A program made the position numbers and the translations under genes. Below, one piece after another: positions 1 through 6,535 of a stretch of 61,406 nucleotides of DNA. Under the pieces are notes generated by a model. That model had not been told where the DNA came from. It was given only the letters and a program-made list of their open reading frames with translations, and ran no database searches. The DNA is from Pseudomonadota bacterium (lineage in GTDB: Bacteria; Pseudomonadota; Gammaproteobacteria; Burkholderiales; Gallionellaceae): assembly GCA_021783995.1 (NCBI GenBank), contig JAJXTH010000002.1, positions 98,976-160,381 of the forward strand, written 5' to 3'. Within the stretch, counting starts at the first letter, position 1, and each line of letters begins with the position of its first letter.

Positions 1-127
1 TTCTGCTGTTCTGCTGTTCTGCTGTTCTGCTGTTCTGCTGTTCTGCTGTTCTGCTGTTCTGCTGTTCTGCTGTTCTGCTGTTCTGCTGTTCTGCTGTTCT
101 GCTGTTCTGCTGTTCTGCTGTTCTGCT
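1..127. repeat. 8-bp tandem repeat (TTCTGCTG), about 16 copies
   Basis: The unit TTCTGCTG is repeated without visible error from the first base to 127 (15 full copies and seven bases) and probably continues beyond the window. The unit is not a multiple of three, but no stop codon arises in any frame on either strand. It lies about 30 bp beyond the stop of vapC. The reverse unit CAGCAGAA also occurs in the 3' end of tpm (near 18860) and in the tpm fragment near 945, so the array could have grown from such a sequence; that link is inference. Confidence 0.95.
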
Positions 128-157
128 CAAAGTGCATCCGGCCTAGCCGAGCGCTAA

Positions 158-547
158 TCAAAGCAGCTTCACGCCTGGCAAAGATTTCATGCGCTGATCG
201 AAGGTGAGTGTCTGGCTGCAACCGGCCTGACTGGCTTTGGCCACAATCAGGCAATCCGGAAAATCTGCAGCGCTCATTTCAAAAACATTCAAAGCGTTGC
301 GCACGACAATCGCTGATTCGAGGGCGATGCAACTGTTGTCCAGCAGGGCGCGCACGGTGCGCGCAATATCGGCACGCTTAAGTTCGTAGCTGCGCGACAG
401 CGTCCAGCACAGCTCGACCAGCACGGTGTCGGACACAAACAGACCGCCGTGCTCAGCTTGATCGAACACGGCTTTGGCGCGTTGAGCCTGCTTCTCATTG
501 TCGCGGGTGACCAGCCGCACCAGAACGTTTGTGTCCAGCGCGATCAT
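158..547 (-). CDS. vapC: VapC-type PIN-domain toxin
   Basis: 129-residue PIN-domain protein, the usual VapC length. The acidic residues expected of the metal-dependent RNase site are visible: D5 in the opening ALDTNVLVR motif, E45 in VLVELCW, D98 in FPDCLI and D117 in LTFDQRM. By family knowledge such proteins cleave RNA (often tRNA or rRNA) and are neutralised by the cognate antitoxin. Its ATG overlaps the stop of the upstream antitoxin gene in an ATGA, so the two are translationally coupled. The gene appears intact. The RNA target cannot be told from sequence. Confidence 0.9.
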   Translation of the reverse strand: MIALDTNVLVRLVTRDNEKQAQRAKAVFDQAEHGGLFVSDTVLVELCWTLSRSYELKRADIARTVRALLDNSCIALESAIVVRNALNVFEMSAADFPDCLIVAKASQAGCSQTLTFDQRMKSLPGVKLL

Positions 548-801
548 TTGCGTGAACGCTGGTTACGCGCTTTCGTTGCAGCAACGATGCCCTCGTCCAT
601 CGCCTCAACGCTTAGCGACTTTATTTCCGGGCGATGCACCAGGCCGAACAGGTTTTCCGATCCACGCGCCAGCACGCGCACTCGCAGGCTTCCGTCCTCT
701 TCCACCTCGAAATCGAGCTTGCTACCTGTCGCGATATGAAGCTGGTCGCGTATATTCTTCGGGACGGTCACCTGTCCCTTGTCAGTCACAGTCGCCAGCA
801 T
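544..801 (-). CDS. vapB: VapB/AbrB-type antitoxin
   Basis: 85-residue protein with a SpoVT/AbrB swapped-hairpin DNA-binding domain at the N terminus (TVTDKGQVTVPKNIRDQL), followed by a basic tail ending KARNQRSRK that probably wraps the toxin. I start at the ATG at 801 because an AAGGAGG sits 5 bp upstream; an ATG just before it and one at 846 are possible but less well placed. It is the first gene of the vapBC operon. By family behaviour it represses its own promoter and binds VapC; the operator is not identifiable by eye. Confidence 0.88.
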   Translation of the reverse strand: MLATVTDKGQVTVPKNIRDQLHIATGSKLDFEVEEDGSLRVRVLARGSENLFGLVHRPEIKSLSVEAMDEGIVAATKARNQRSRK

Positions 802-882
802 CATTGCCTCCTTGGATATCCTATAAATTCTTACTAATTCTTTCATGTAAGGAATTTTATGTCAATCTGAGGGTCAATCATT

Positions 883-909
883 TGGGTCAGGTCTAGCTTT
901 ACAGCATTC
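883..909 (+). repeat. TCTAGCTTT repeat motif, copy A
   Basis: Contains GGGTCAGGTCTAGCTTT followed by ACAGCATTC. Related copies occur at 18077-18101 (opposite strand, nearly identical through GCATTC) and at 18824-18855 (same strand). A variant with CCTTACATTT in place of TCTAGCTTT starts at 1023. This copy leads directly into a partial duplicate of the tpm 3' end. Confidence 0.8.
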
Positions 910-910
910 A

Positions 911-942
911 GCACTTCAGCACTTCAGCACTTCAGCACTTCA
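911..942. repeat. GCACTTCA tandem repeat, four copies
   Basis: Four perfect copies of the 8-bp unit GCACTTCA. In the intact tpm gene the same unit occurs once, across the stop codon. The array is therefore an expansion at the end of the duplicated tpm fragment. The unit length matches that of the satellite at the window start. Confidence 0.9.
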
Positions 943-1020
943 GCAGAAACATTCTGCTGCATTCTGGTCACTCCGCGCTCGGCGAAGCGCGGCTCCAGAA
1001 CGTCGGCCTGATCGAGAATC
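935..1020 (-). pseudogene. 3'-terminal fragment of tpm (thiopurine methyltransferase)
   Basis: Read on the minus strand this encodes ILDQADVLEPRFAERGVTRM, nearly the same as the C terminus of the tpm product at 18849-19484 (LLDQNDVLEPRFAERGVTRM). The rest of the gene is absent. A 2-base length difference near 950-960 disturbs the last codons. The fragment includes a hairpin-forming stretch, CCGCGCT and AGCGCGG around a 6-base loop, also present in the intact gene. It is joined to the same repeat motif that lies beside the intact copy, so one segment was probably duplicated as a unit. Confidence 0.85.
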
Positions 1021-1022
1021 TT

Positions 1023-1046
1023 GGGGTCAGGCCTTACATTTTACAT
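1023..1046 (+). repeat. Left arm of an interrupted palindromic repeat
   Basis: This 24-base arm is complementary to 2504-2527 at 21 of 24 positions. The two arms flank the insertion sequence directly, as expected if the element jumped into the loop of a REP-like palindrome. The opening GGGGTCAG is shared with the TCTAGCTTT motif copies. Confidence 0.8.
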
Positions 1047-1083
1047 CTTTGCGGACTCATTTTGTCCTTCGAAATTGCTATAC

Positions 1084-1097
1084 ATGGACGCCCACTT
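1084..1097 (+). repeat. IS1111 subterminal inverted repeat, left copy
   Basis: ATGGACGCCCACTT, a perfect reverse complement of 2467-2480. It lies about 37 bases inside the palindrome arm. Confidence 0.9.
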
Positions 1098-1359
1098 TTG
1101 CCAAGCTTTCAATCGACAATTTTGAGAAGGTAAAGATTGCAGCCATACATTCGGACTTTGTGTGAAGCGCAATGCTTCTGTCCCTGATGGAATACGCTGA
1201 GCGACACCTCATCACTTCAAAGCACTCTGGGTGCATACAATTTTCCAGGTTAAGTCACTCACGGTCAGACCTGTCTCGCCATCATTTCATGATTGCCTGT
1301 GCAATCGGTGGTGTGCCTCCTTCAACTCGTTGTTTCCCGGTTTTTCACAACCGGCCTGA

Positions 1360-2397
1360 TTATGCTTCGGCAGCTGCTGCTGCCGGGGTGTAATCAGGCT
1401 GGAACTTTCTGTCCTTGGCTAGCAGAGCCCAAATGACGCGGGCATTCTTGTTCGCCAAAGCAACGGCAGCAATATTCTTGTTGCGCCTGCCGATCAGGTT
1501 TATCAACCAGTTCACAGGCTTCTCCTTGTGTTCGGCAAACCGGATCACCGATCTCGCACCGTGGATCATCAACGTGCGCAGGTACGTGTCGCCTCGTTTG
1601 CTGATCCCCAGCAATACCTGCTTGCCACCACTGGAATGCTGCCTGGGAACCAATCCCAACCACGCAGCCAGCTGCCGCCCGTTCTTGAATTCTCTCGCAT
1701 CGCCGACCGTCGCCACGATGGCGCTCGCCGTAATCGGCCCCAATCCGGGAATCTCGGTCAATTTGCGTACAGCCTCATTCTTTTTGCAATCCTGCCGGAT
1801 AACAGCCTCCAGCGCTTCCACCTGTCGATCCATTTCCTTCAGGTTATCTGTCAGACGTTGAATCAGCCTGCGCAGGGTTCCAGGCAAGCCATTCTCACCA
1901 TCCTCCAGGATCTCCGGGATCGCTCTGGCGATCGCGCCAATCCCCTTGGGTATGGCAATCCCGAACTCCGCCAACAGTCCGCGTATCTGGTTCCCCTGCG
2001 CCGTTCTTGCCTTCACAAATCCTTGTCTTGCCCGGTGTATCGACAATATCGCCTGCTGTTCCACGTTCTTGACCGGAACAAACCGCATGTTCGGCCTGGC
2101 TACCGCCTCGCAGATGGCCTCCGCATCAGCCATGTCATTCTTGTTCGTTTTCACATACGGCTTGACGAACTGCGGGGCCATCAGCTTGACCGTATGACCG
2201 CCTTCCAGTTTCCTCGCCCAGAAATGCGCGCTGCCACAAGCTTCCATCCCGATCAGGCACGGCTCGAGATTCACAAAGAACTTCGCCATCTCGCCTCGCT
2301 TCAAATTCTTGCGCAACACCGTCTTGCCAAGCGGGTCCACACCATGAACCGCAAAAACTTCCTTTGCCAAATCGATACCAACTGTCGTAATCTTCAT
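1360..2397 (-). CDS. IS110-family transposase (IS1111 group)
   Basis: 345-residue DEDD transposase. The N-terminal RuvC-like domain shows GIDLAKEVF (first Asp, D9), GMEACGSAH (Glu, near 52) and the NDMADAEAI segment with the remaining acidic residues. The C-terminal Transposase_20 domain carries PGLGPITA and SSGGK with the serine typical of this family. By family knowledge the enzyme moves the element through a circular intermediate guided by a structured RNA. An SD-like GAGAGGAG precedes the ATG. The protein ends in an alanine run. No frameshift is seen, so it may be active. Confidence 0.95.
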   Translation of the reverse strand: MKITTVGIDLAKEVFAVHGVDPLGKTVLRKNLKRGEMAKFFVNLEPCLIGMEACGSAHFWARKLEGGHTVKLMAPQFVKPYVKTNKNDMADAEAICEAVARPNMRFVPVKNVEQQAILSIHRARQGFVKARTAQGNQIRGLLAEFGIAIPKGIGAIARAIPEILEDGENGLPGTLRRLIQRLTDNLKEMDRQVEALEAVIRQDCKKNEAVRKLTEIPGLGPITASAIVATVGDAREFKNGRQLAAWLGLVPRQHSSGGKQVLLGISKRGDTYLRTLMIHGARSVIRFAEHKEKPVNWLINLIGRRNKNIAAVALANKNARVIWALLAKDRKFQPDYTPAAAAAEA

Positions 2398-2466
2398 CTC
2401 GGACGCTCCTCTCCGTTTTGTGGTCGTATAGTAACCACTACTTTGGCACTTCGATGCCGTTAGGGG

Positions 2467-2480
2467 AAGTGGGCGTCCAT
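2467..2480 (-). repeat. IS1111 subterminal inverted repeat, right copy
   Basis: AAGTGGGCGTCCAT, the exact reverse complement of 1084-1097, 69 bases upstream of the transposase start. Confidence 0.9.
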
Positions 2481-2503
2481 TCCATTACTACAAATGCATG
2501 AGC

Positions 2504-2527
2504 ATGTGAAATGTAAGGCATGACCCT
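2504..2527 (-). repeat. Right arm of the interrupted palindromic repeat
   Basis: Pairs with 1023-1046 with three mismatches. Removing the insertion sequence would bring the arms together into a long hairpin. Confidence 0.8.
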
Positions 2528-2672
2528 CATAGTTGATCCCGCCGCTTCACCCCGATTTCCAGATTGAATAAAGTACGCACAACCTACAGGAAATTCGTGG
2601 AAAGTAATAATTGCCTAATTCTTCTCAGTTACATTGCACTTATTTCGTGCAACCAATTTATTCGAGGAAAAC

Positions 2673-3668
2673 ATGATCATGATGTTGCGCATTGCACTTT
2701 TAGCCATTCTGTTTGCGATACCCCTTGCGTCTCAAAGTGCCGAGATTCCGTTGGCAAGATTGGCCGAGATTCCGCTTTCAGGAAACACGACCCGCCTTGA
2801 TTATGCGAGCATCGATCCCGGCACCCGCGAGCTGTTCATTGCCCATTTGGGGGACAGTGCCGTCATCGTCTACGATATGGACCATGACAAGGTCATGACC
2901 GATATTCCCGGCATCGACCATGTCCACGGTGTTCTGGCGGTGCCTTCCCTTGGAAGGGTCTATGCTTCGGCCACTGCGACAAATGAAATCGTCGTGATCG
3001 ATGAAAAAAGCCTGAAAATAATCGCGCGAATTCCCGGAGGCTTTTATCCGGACGGCATGGCCTATGCGCCACGCCAGCATAAGCTTTATGTTTCTGATGA
3101 GCATGGAAAGACGGAAACCGTGATCGATACACGACTCAATCGGAGAATTGCGACCATCCTATTGGGCAGCGAGGTCGGCAATACCCAGTATGACTCTTCT
3201 TCAGGACATATCTTTGTTAACGCCCAGACATCGGGTAAGCTGATCGAGATCGATCCTGAAGCCGACAGGATTATCGCAATTCATGCGCTGCAAGGATGTG
3301 TCGAGCCACATGGGCTGCTCATCGATGCACGGGACCGGCTTGCGTTCGTCGCCTGCCAGGATAACAGCAGGCTGCTTGCTTTGGACATGAAATCGATGGA
3401 AATTGCATGGTCCTCTCCTGTCGATAAAGAACCCGATGTGCTGGCTTTCGACCCTGGCCTGCACCGTCTCTATGTTGCAGGGGAAGAGGGCGTCGTTTCC
3501 ATTTTCGATTCGTCTGGCGGGATGCAGAAGATCTGGGAAGGCTTTATCGGGGACAACGCTCATGTGGTCGCCATCGATCCTGCGACCCATGCTGTCTATT
3601 TTCCGCTGAAAAACGTCTTGGGCCGTCCTGTTCTCAGAATCATGAAGGAAAACAACCTGGATCGATGA
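2673..3668 (+). CDS. Secreted YVTN-type beta-propeller protein
   Basis: 331 residues. A signal peptide (about residues 1-23, MLRIALLAILFAIPLASQSA) points to the periplasm or beyond. The rest is built of repeats of about 40 residues of the kind VYASATATNEIVVIDEKSLK and LYVSDEHGKTETVID, the pattern of a seven-bladed YVTN/SMP-30-like propeller. Such proteins bind ligands or partners; none is identifiable here, and no enzyme signature is seen. I choose the ATG at 2673 because a GAGGA lies just upstream and it gives a proper signal peptide. The gene stands alone beside the insertion sequence, convergent with the permease operon. Confidence 0.8.
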   Translation: MIMMLRIALLAILFAIPLASQSAEIPLARLAEIPLSGNTTRLDYASIDPGTRELFIAHLGDSAVIVYDMDHDKVMTDIPGIDHVHGVLAVPSLGRVYASATATNEIVVIDEKSLKIIARIPGGFYPDGMAYAPRQHKLYVSDEHGKTETVIDTRLNRRIATILLGSEVGNTQYDSSSGHIFVNAQTSGKLIEIDPEADRIIAIHALQGCVEPHGLLIDARDRLAFVACQDNSRLLALDMKSMEIAWSSPVDKEPDVLAFDPGLHRLYVAGEEGVVSIFDSSGGMQKIWEGFIGDNAHVVAIDPATHAVYFPLKNVLGRPVLRIMKENNLDR

Positions 3669-3801
3669 AGATTGTCGATGCACATCGGAAAGAACCTATT
3701 CGCATGATTTTTCAATCCCAACCAGATGCCGATTCTTTATCGAGTGAAATTAATCGCTTTCTCACGCCATGCCCCCTTCGCAGAAAATTTTCTGGGGCGC
3801 A

Positions 3802-5121
3802 TCATGAACGGTTCAGACGCGGATCGAACGCATCGCGCACGCTGTCCGCGAAGAGATTGGCCGCCAGCACCAGCGTCAGCATGAAGCCGAAGGCCGATGC
3901 AAGCGACCACCACACCACCGGCTCGCGCGCCATCTCGAGTCTCGCCGCATTGATCATGGTGCCGAAACTGATCATCGAAGGATCCACGCCGACCCCCACA
4001 TAGGACAGCACCGCCTCGGCCAGCACCAGCGCCGAAAAATCCATCACCAGCGAAATCAGGATGATATGCATCACGTTGGGAACGATGTGGCGCGACAAGA
4101 TGCGCATCGACGATACGCCGAACGATTGAGCAGCCTGTATGTATTCCATCTCTCGCAGCTTCAATGTCTCGCCGCGCAGCAGGCGGCAAAGACCGGTCCA
4201 GCTCGTCATGCCGAGTATCAGGCACAGGAAAACCAGCCGCAGATCCGCGCGCGACGCGGATGTGGTAAACCAGTCCGGATGCGTGTCCATCGTCACCTGC
4301 ATCATCAGAACCGCGGCAGCGATCAGGAGCACGCTGGGAATGGAGCTCAACACCGTATAGATGTACTGGATCACGTCGTCCACCCAACCCCTGAAATAGC
4401 CCGCCGCAACGCCCAGAAAAAGCGCAAGCGGCAACGTGACCAGCGTGGTCACCGTGCCTATGATGAGTCCGGTGCGTATGCTCTTGAGCGACAGATAAAG
4501 CACGTCCTGCCCCACCTTGTCGGTCCCCAGAACGTGATATGCAGCAGACAGCTGCAAGGTCACGCCGAAAAGCGCAGAGATCAGCAGAAGCGCGATTGCA
4601 ACCGCGCGCCTCTCTGCCTTCGACATCCAGAGGACAAGGCTGCCAAGGAGCAATCCCAGAAGCGCTCCCGTCCCCACCCGCCTTGCGACATCGGCATCGC
4701 GATCAGCAATATCGGAAAGTCCTGCGCCGCCGTATTTCAGCCTGGGGTAATCGCGCACCACGCGGCCATCCGGATCCAGGATGCTCTCCTTCGCATAAAG
4801 GGTGATCGCCAGCGGCGCGGAATAGGTCTTCTCCACATGCAACCGCAGAGGCTCTGCAATCCTGTCGAAGACGCTCAGCACCTCGGGCGAATACGAGCCC
4901 TGCCCGAGCTCTGCCCGGTAGTGCAGCGAGTCGAGCAAGCCCACCAGCAGAAAGCAGGAAAGCACCAGCAGGCAGACCATCGCCACGCTGTTTTTGCCCA
5001 CCCGGCGCCATGGCAATAACAGATGCTCATGACGTCGCACATACAAGGCCGCGGATATCCCTGCAGCCATGAGCAGGTATACCAGCGCATCGCTCCAAAG
5101 CACGACGGGCATGAATCTCAT
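3802..5121 (-). CDS. Peptide-type ABC transporter permease (OppC/DppC family)
   Basis: 439 residues, longer than the usual 280-300 of OppC. The first part has two membrane segments (about 8-27 and 47-66) with a soluble loop between residues 70 and 165. The second half is a typical binding-protein-dependent permease domain with a coupling motif around the segment ASRADLRLVFL to EMEYIQAAQSFG. It is coupled to the upstream permease by an ATGA overlap. The pair should form the membrane channel for the solute-binding protein at 6536-8671. No ATP-binding gene lies near, so the energising subunit must be encoded elsewhere. Confidence 0.85.
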   Translation of the reverse strand: MRFMPVVLWSDALVYLLMAAGISAALYVRRHEHLLLPWRRVGKNSVAMVCLLVLSCFLLVGLLDSLHYRAELGQGSYSPEVLSVFDRIAEPLRLHVEKTYSAPLAITLYAKESILDPDGRVVRDYPRLKYGGAGLSDIADRDADVARRVGTGALLGLLLGSLVLWMSKAERRAVAIALLLISALFGVTLQLSAAYHVLGTDKVGQDVLYLSLKSIRTGLIIGTVTTLVTLPLALFLGVAAGYFRGWVDDVIQYIYTVLSSIPSVLLIAAAVLMMQVTMDTHPDWFTTSASRADLRLVFLCLILGMTSWTGLCRLLRGETLKLREMEYIQAAQSFGVSSMRILSRHIVPNVMHIILISLVMDFSALVLAEAVLSYVGVGVDPSMISFGTMINAARLEMAREPVVWWSLASAFGFMLTLVLAANLFADSVRDAFDPRLNRS

Positions 5122-6095
5122 GACAGGCGCACCCTGGGATCAACCACCGTGTACGAAATGTCGGTGAGCATCAGCCCCGCAATGTAGAGCAGCGAGCCCA
5201 GGAACACCATCGCGCGGACGATCGCAAAATCCTGCGCATTGATCGCATCTATCGTGTAGCTGCCCAGCCCCGGAATGCCGAAAAAGGATTCGGTGAGCAG
5301 GCTGCCCATGAAAAGCAGCGGGATTACCACGACCACGCCCGTCAGTATCGGGATCATCGCATTCTTCAGCACATGAATGAAAAGCACTGCAATTTCGGAT
5401 AGCCCCTTCGCGCGCGCGGTGCGCACGTAATCCTTGCCCATCTCCTCGAGAAAGATGGTGCGATACCAGCGGCTGCTCGAACCTATGCCGCTGATCACGC
5501 CGATCACGACAGGCAAGACCACGAACCTGAAGCTATTGAGCCCGCCCGCATAGCCCGATATCGGCACCAGGTGCCATAGTTTGCTGATCACAAACTGGCC
5601 TCCTATAATGTAGAAGAGACTGGAGACCGACATCAGCACCACGCACAGCGCAACCCCTGCCTGATCAAGCTTCGTTGCGCGAAATAGCGTCATCACGAGT
5701 GCAAAGCTGATGTAGAAGATGAGCCCGACAAGAAAGGTCGGCAGCGCGATCGCAAGGCTGGGCCACATGCGGGTGCGTATCTCCCGCGAGATGTCGCGCC
5801 CGTCGTCGGAATAGCCGAAATCGAGCCAGAACATGCTGGCCGATTTCTGCCAGAATATCGTATTGGTTATCCTGCCTATCCCGTCCTCTGCGCGGTTATA
5901 AAAAAGCGGTTTGTCGTAGCCCTTCTGGTGCTCCCATTGCCTGATCGCATCAACAGTCACGCGCTTGATGCCAAGCTGCATGCGCGCCATGTCGTCCGGC
6001 GTGTTCACCACGAAGAAAAGCGAGAAGGTGAGCAGGTTCACCCCGACAAGAATCGGAATCGCGTAAAGCATGCGGCGGACGAGATAGGCTATCAT
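5118..6095 (-). CDS. Peptide-type ABC transporter permease (OppB/DppB family)
   Basis: 325 residues counted from the ATG at 6095, which begins the classic OppB opening MIAYLVRRMLYAIPILVGV; upstream in-frame starts would add a non-conserved extension. Five to six membrane segments and the coupling segment EMGKDYVRTARAKGLSE are visible. A sizeable periplasmic loop lies between about residues 40 and 110, as in the YejB/OppB branch. It is the first gene of a two-permease operon, divergent from the DUF302 gene. Substrate is likely an oligopeptide or similar; specificity is not readable. Confidence 0.88.
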   Translation of the reverse strand: MIAYLVRRMLYAIPILVGVNLLTFSLFFVVNTPDDMARMQLGIKRVTVDAIRQWEHQKGYDKPLFYNRAEDGIGRITNTIFWQKSASMFWLDFGYSDDGRDISREIRTRMWPSLAIALPTFLVGLIFYISFALVMTLFRATKLDQAGVALCVVLMSVSSLFYIIGGQFVISKLWHLVPISGYAGGLNSFRFVVLPVVIGVISGIGSSSRWYRTIFLEEMGKDYVRTARAKGLSEIAVLFIHVLKNAMIPILTGVVVVIPLLFMGSLLTESFFGIPGLGSYTIDAINAQDFAIVRAMVFLGSLLYIAGLMLTDISYTVVDPRVRLS

Positions 6096-6148
6096 GCGGG
6101 TATTGTAAGGGCAGGATCTGTCAAATAAAACCCGTTGAAGGAGGTCAC

Positions 6149-6532
6149 ATGTACTATACGGTCGATACCGGCAAGTCGTTCGAGGCAGCATCAACCGATC
6201 TGGAGCTGGCGGTCAAACGCCACGGCTTCGGCGTGCTGCATGTGCACAACATCGGAAACACGCTGCGCGGCAAGGGGGTTGCCTTCACCGAGGAATGCAA
6301 CGTGTTCGAGGTTTGCAATCCCGTGCAGGCAGCGAAAGTCCTGTCTTCGGACATGAGGCTCAACATGGCGCTGCCCTGCCGAATATCGGTATACACCGAA
6401 AAGGGAAAGACGAAGATAGGCACGATCAGCCCGGCAAAGATGCTCTCCATGCTGTCACAGGATGCAGCACTCTCCGAGGTCGCAGGCGAGGTCGAGGAAA
6501 AGATCATCCTGATGATAGACGAGGCGAAATAG
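6149..6532 (+). CDS. DUF302 family protein
   Basis: 127 residues. The sequence matches the DUF302 pattern: an initial strand region followed by FGVLHVHNIG, then VFEVCNPVQAAKVLSSD and ALPCRISVYTEKGKTKIGTI. No signal peptide, so probably cytoplasmic. Members of this family are small alpha/beta proteins without an agreed function, often found near sulfur or metal genes. A strong AAGGAGG precedes the ATG. It lies between two minus-strand genes of an ABC system but on the other strand, so a shared role is not implied. Confidence 0.85.
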   Translation: MYYTVDTGKSFEAASTDLELAVKRHGFGVLHVHNIGNTLRGKGVAFTEECNVFEVCNPVQAAKVLSSDMRLNMALPCRISVYTEKGKTKIGTISPAKMLSMLSQDAALSEVAGEVEEKIILMIDEAK

Positions 6533-6535
6533 CGG

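Larger units (their letters stand above)
1047..2503 (-). mobile_element. IS110-family insertion sequence, IS1111 group
   Basis: The element carries one DEDD transposase gene (1360-2397). A perfect 14-bp inverted repeat, ATGGACGCCCACTT at 1084-1097 and its complement at 2467-2480, lies inside the ends. Subterminal inverted repeats are the hallmark of the IS1111 group, since IS110 proper lacks them. Outer limits are set by the flanking palindrome arms and are approximate. The 262-base non-coding stretch downstream of the transposase (1098-1359) is where IS1111-group elements are reported to encode their target-choosing guide RNA; whether one is made here is inference. The element looks complete. 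Confidence 0.85.

Noticed and set aside
1-127. CRISPR-like repeats.
   Set aside because: The unit is 8 bp with no spacers, so it is a simple tandem repeat.
2634-2672. Upstream in-frame start for the beta-propeller gene.
   Set aside because: It would put 13 polar residues before the signal peptide and lacks an SD; the ATG at 2673 has one.
3781-3794. Palindrome CAGAAAATTTTCTG between the beta-propeller gene and the permeases, as a terminator.
   Set aside because: It has no loop and no following T run on either strand.
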